The translations under genes and the position numbers were made by a program. Under the pieces are notes generated by a model. That model made no database searches. It had not been told where the DNA came from and saw nothing but the letters and a program-made list of their open reading frames with translations. From the NCBI RefSeq assembly GCF_000346485.2, contig NZ_KQ976354.1:6442882-6506881 (forward strand): a stretch of DNA of 64,000 bases, given 5' to 3'. The DNA comes from Scytonema hofmannii PCC 7110. Its GTDB lineage: Bacteria; Cyanobacteriota; Cyanobacteriia; Cyanobacteriales; Nostocaceae. Numbering within the stretch: the first letter of the stretch is position 1; every line of letters starts with the position of its first letter. This document shows positions 60,949 to 64,000 of the stretch, one piece after another.

Positions 60949-62571
60949 ATGCCCAAACTACCTCAATTCAATCCACCTGCAAATCAAAATGATTTCCGCT
61001 CTGGTGAAGAAGAGAAAGAGAAAGCCTTCCGCAGTCGTTGGAATAGTAACATCAATCGATATACAGAACAGACCTTACAAAACGACCCGTGGGATTCTGT
61101 AAATCAACCTACCCTAACCCAATACTACAACCCTCTCAACACAGACATTCCCGAAGGCATAAAAGGAGCAGTTATCAAGTGGACAGCATTTCCAAACAGA
61201 ATCTTAATTACATTTCCCAATGTAGGACAGCGCACGCAGTGGCAGTTTGCAGATGAAGGTCCATCAGATCCTAACTATAATCCCAGAGGACCCCGTGGAT
61301 GGCAAGACGAATATTGTGAATGGAGTGTCACCCGCAACTCCGAGGGAAAAATTACCAAAGTCATGTTTACTTGCGAGAACCGAGAATATTGGTACACCCT
61401 TTGGGATATCGAGCCAGCAATTGTGCTGAGGCTTTACCAAGAGTTAGTCGGAGCGCAAGTGCAACTGGAAGACCTTTACTTACGGAACGATAATGGAGAA
61501 CCTATTATTGACCCAGAAACTGGAAGACCAGCCTATGACGATCGCAACAAGTGGAATAGCACGACAACCGATGGAGCCGTTCATTTAGTCAGTAATCCCA
61601 ATGCTCTGAGTGCTGAGATTTTTCTTGCAGGACAAGCCACGGTTCTGCGACAAAATTCAGCAGGGAACCCCATTACTGATAAAAACCAGCTCATCAACTG
61701 CAGTCAGTATGGCACTCCAAACCGTAACAGCGATCCGACCATTGGAGCGTCGGTCAACGCATTGGTACGTGGAACCGGACAACCAGGTTCTGGCGTGAGG
61801 ATTTCTTTACAGAACCCAGTCGGACTTTATATTCAAGAACCAAGTTTTGACACCTACCAACTTCCCTTAAATGCTCCTGCAAACGCTCAGCCATCTGACT
61901 ATTGGAAGGTTGTTCGAGGTCGCCGGCGGCAAAATGGAGAGGATATGGATTTTATTCTCCATGCAGTGTTTGAGGTACCAGAAGACCAAGGCTTTACGGT
62001 CAGTGATATTGCCATTAATGGATTTAATATTGAATTTGGCTCTCAGATTACACAAACGTTTGACATCGCCTTGGCTGGGTTACCTTTGCCACAAATAACA
62101 CCACCAGAATCTTTTCAATGTGCGGGTTTTGCACAACAGCCACTACCACGTCCATTTCTTTTAAGAGACTTAGAGTTGGTAAATGCAGCTGCTCGTGGTA
62201 ACCTTAAGATGCGAATTGAGCCGGGAACAACAGTGGAAAATGTCGTGCTGATTGCGTTTAATAGCGATCGCGATGCTACCATTGCGTTGACAGGTGCTCC
62301 CGGAATCACAGCGACCAAAGTAGATTTTCAAGACCAAAACGGGGAACAAATTTTCTTCCTGACTATTACAGCAGCACCCAATGCACCCTTAGGCGATCGT
62401 TCTTTGCTTTTGACCAATCCTGATGGTTCTCAAGGTCCGGCTGTGTTCGGCTTATTGGAAGTCGTTTCACCTGGAACTCTTGCTAGGACTACTGAATCAG
62501 GAACGCGATCAGCAAGCGCAGAAAAGTCTCCTGTCACATCAATTCCTATGGTTAAGTTACCAAGAAGGTAG
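60949..62571 (+). CDS. Unknown protein, partner of the heme-motif protein
   Basis: 540 aa from ATG 60949, chosen for AGGAG 7 nt upstream (an earlier frame from 60823 overlaps the previous gene). No signal peptide is seen. Tryptophan- and aromatic-rich N-terminal half (WQDEYCEWSVTRNSEGK, CENREYWYTLWDIEPA), then a segment with IINGF/EFGSQ beta pattern and a C-terminal Ig-like domain (GTTVENVVLIAFNSDRDATI, LGDRSLLLTNPDGSQGPAVF). No named family recognised. Its position right after the heme protein suggests a shared role, possibly an enzyme with a heme partner. Confidence 0.55.
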   Translation: MPKLPQFNPPANQNDFRSGEEEKEKAFRSRWNSNINRYTEQTLQNDPWDSVNQPTLTQYYNPLNTDIPEGIKGAVIKWTAFPNRILITFPNVGQRTQWQFADEGPSDPNYNPRGPRGWQDEYCEWSVTRNSEGKITKVMFTCENREYWYTLWDIEPAIVLRLYQELVGAQVQLEDLYLRNDNGEPIIDPETGRPAYDDRNKWNSTTTDGAVHLVSNPNALSAEIFLAGQATVLRQNSAGNPITDKNQLINCSQYGTPNRNSDPTIGASVNALVRGTGQPGSGVRISLQNPVGLYIQEPSFDTYQLPLNAPANAQPSDYWKVVRGRRRQNGEDMDFILHAVFEVPEDQGFTVSDIAINGFNIEFGSQITQTFDIALAGLPLPQITPPESFQCAGFAQQPLPRPFLLRDLELVNAAARGNLKMRIEPGTTVENVVLIAFNSDRDATIALTGAPGITATKVDFQDQNGEQIFFLTITAAPNAPLGDRSLLLTNPDGSQGPAVFGLLEVVSPGTLARTTESGTRSASAEKSPVTSIPMVKLPRR

Positions 62572-62620
62572 GCTATTGACACTCCCTACCCGCTTGAGTA
62601 CCTTGAGGGTTTAGTTGGTC

Positions 62621-62653
62621 AGATCCCCGACTTCTTGAAGAAGTCGGGGATCT
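62621..62653. repeat. Perfect 16-bp-arm palindrome, second copy
   Basis: AGATCCCCGACTTCTT, a single G, then its exact complement. Same element as 22001-22035. Confidence 0.75.
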
Positions 62654-62716
62654 TGCAGATCTCATAATTAGTCAAACACTAATAGTTCGCCACTTTGAAT
62701 GTGAGGGGTTAGATAA

Positions 62717-62943
62717 AAAACCGCAAAGACGCAAAGAGCGCAAAGTTAAGAGGAAGAGAAGAAGAATTTAAAGATTGCTCAACCCATCAAAGTTAATGTG
62801 ACAGACTACTAGAATCTAATGTGTAATTATTTCTGTCCGATTACTTAAGTCATATAGTGAAAAGTGAGTTATAGCAATCCTAAATCATTTGTAAAATTCT
62901 TTCTTCTCTTCGCGCTCTTTGCGTCTTTGCGGTTAATAATTTT
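62717..62943. repeat. Inverted pair of a dispersed pre-gene repeat
   Basis: AACCGCAAAGACGCAAAGAGCGC (near 62718-62742) and its complement GCGCTCTTTGCGTCTTTGCGGTT (62912-62934) face each other about 170 bp apart. The right copy (62893-62943) matches 35798-35847 over 50 bp. The whole stretch 62572-62967 holds no gene that I can support. Confidence 0.65.
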
Positions 62944-62967
62944 AAAACTCAAATAGGAGTGCTATAT

Positions 62968-63624
62968 ATGGTGAAGCCATTGCTGACAGTTGATTTACTT
63001 ATAGAGGAAGCTGTTAAGTTTGCTGAGGTAGAAAGTACCTACGATGAACCATCGTTGTTTGGTGTTACTGATGGAAAAGCAGTTGGAACTTATCTGGAAC
63101 AAAAATTTCGGACATATTTGGCTTTGTCATATGAGTTTGGACTGGGAAATTCCGCTTCTGGAATAGATTTTCCGGATTTAAATATAGATATAAAAGTTAC
63201 AAGCATCCGACAACCGCAGTCTTCATGTCCATTTAGATCGGCTCGGCAAAAAATTTTTGGTCTTGGATATGGGCTGCTAATTTTTGTTTACGAAAAGACA
63301 GATGACCATCAGTATAGAACTAGTAGGTTAGATATGTGCCATACTATCTTTGTTGAGCCAAGCCGTACTGCTGATTATCAGATGACTCGTGGTATCCTGA
63401 ATATTCTTGCCAATGATGGTAATTCTGACGACTTAGTTGCCTTCATAATGGATCGCAATCTACCTGTCGATGAGATAGAAGCACGTAATATTGCGGAGGA
63501 GTTACTTAACAATCCTCCCGAACAAGGTTATTTAACAATATCAAATGCTTTCCAATGGCGGCTTCAATACAGTCGTGTTATACAGAAAGCAGGAGAGATT
63601 AGCGGGATTTTTAAAATAAGATAA
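62968..63624 (+). CDS. Type II-like restriction endonuclease
   Basis: 218 aa from ATG 62968, with AGGAG 8 nt upstream (GTG 62959 is too close). The catalytic region GLGNSASGIDFPDLNIDIKV has the PD...D-X-K layout (Asp in FPDLN, then D-I-K) of PD-(D/E)XK restriction enzymes. The N-terminal part is helical. The gene is followed by a DNA methyltransferase after 6 bp, giving a classic R-M pair with the endonuclease first. Recognition sequence unknown. Confidence 0.72.
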   Translation: MVKPLLTVDLLIEEAVKFAEVESTYDEPSLFGVTDGKAVGTYLEQKFRTYLALSYEFGLGNSASGIDFPDLNIDIKVTSIRQPQSSCPFRSARQKIFGLGYGLLIFVYEKTDDHQYRTSRLDMCHTIFVEPSRTADYQMTRGILNILANDGNSDDLVAFIMDRNLPVDEIEARNIAEELLNNPPEQGYLTISNAFQWRLQYSRVIQKAGEISGIFKIR

Positions 63625-63630
63625 AGTGAC

Positions 63631-64000
63631 ATGGTACAACAGAAAGCTAAAAATATATGGGAATTTGGTGATTTTCAAACACCAGAAGACTTAGCTATAG
63701 AGGTAACTCAGCTGATTCAGAGATTAGGAATAGCACCCCAATCAGTTTTAGAACCAACCTGTGGACGTGGAGCCTTTTTATTGGCAGCTTGTAAAAAATT
63801 TTCAAATCGTACTAAATTGCTTGGGGTTGATATAAATCAAGAGCATTTGAATCACCTCATGACCAAGATTGAAGAAAATTCTTTACCTATAAATATTATT
63901 CATGGTAATTTTTTTAGCTTAAATTGGGCTGAAATTCTCAAAACATTGCCCGACCCAATACTGATTCTTGGTAATCCTCCTTGGGTTACCAATTCCGATT
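63631..64000 (+). CDS. N6-adenine DNA methyltransferase (3' end outside window)
   Basis: Open from ATG 63631 to the window end. It shows the SAM-binding motif I VLEPTCGRGAFLLAAC, then LLGVDINQEHLNHL and motif IV LILGNPPWVTNSD, the NPPW form of amino-methyltransferases. About 123 residues are seen. It modifies the site cut by the upstream enzyme and should protect the host. The start is 6 bp after the endonuclease stop. Confidence 0.82.
   Translation, partial: MVQQKAKNIWEFGDFQTPEDLAIEVTQLIQRLGIAPQSVLEPTCGRGAFLLAACKKFSNRTKLLGVDINQEHLNHLMTKIEENSLPINIIHGNFFSLNWAEILKTLPDPILILGNPPWVTNSD

Noticed and set aside
1-64000. tRNA, rRNA and CRISPR loci
   Set aside because: No T-loop-like TTCGA box with a proper acceptor stem, no rRNA-like stretch and no direct-repeat/spacer pattern found by eye.

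Overview
The window comes from a filamentous, probably heterocyst-type cyanobacterium. The HIP1 octamer GCGATCGC recurs throughout. Cyanobacterial families are common: a devBCA-type exporter, an RRM protein paired with rpsU, DUF4058, DUF4336, DUF4351 and DUF6887 proteins, pentapeptide repeats and AAA-like proteins. Short tandem repeats fill intergenic DNA. No tRNA, rRNA or CRISPR array was seen.

Layout. 1-5.4 kb: K+ channel (cut by the window edge), argD, a PIN-type toxin-antitoxin pair, tsaB and a GHMP kinase. 5.4-18.2 kb: a repeat-rich, partly duplicated region. It holds a large two-partner-secretion adhesin (TpsA) with about 13 internal repeats, a 5'-truncated second TpsA copy, a CHAT fragment, a 194-bp MITE-like element and three copies of an unrecognised 26-aa peptide gene. 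18.3-21.7 kb: hemD, a PlsC-type acyltransferase and a truncated AAA-like gene. 22.1-39.1 kb: a devB-devC-devA exporter locus split twice. An island of a HigB/HigA-ImmA toxin-antitoxin pair and a divergent three-gene pPIWI-RE operon (REase, DinG-like helicase, PIWI protein) lies between devC and devA. devA itself is cut by an IS607-family element, and a second degraded devA fragment ends the island.

39.2-52.5 kb is mostly ordinary: YihY, a DUF6887 protein, a redoxin lipoprotein with a DsbD-like reductase, a GGDEF-EAL protein, rbp-rpsU, an acyltransferase, a pentapeptide protein, a methyltransferase with PhzF, and DUF4058. 52.5-58.7 kb is a patchwork of gene fragments (helicase C-terminus, restriction-related fragment, DNA methylase, UPF0175 antitoxin, S9 peptidase) around an intact glutamine-synthetase-like gene and a tandem duplication of a DUF4351 Rpn-like nuclease. 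59.1-62.6 kb is a two-gene cluster of an exported c-type-heme protein and an unknown partner. The right edge carries a restriction endonuclease followed by a DNA methyltransferase that runs out of the window.

The best candidate for a special system is the pPIWI-RE operon. It is a known predicted defence module, not an unknown one. Here it faces a HigBA-ImmA pair across a short intergenic region containing a perfect GTTAACC/GGTTAAC palindrome. The best candidate for something undescribed is the three-copy 26-aa peptide gene: differences between copies 2 and 3 are mostly synonymous with no indels, its leader is conserved, and two copies share a terminator. All functional calls are by eye from sequence; no searches were run.
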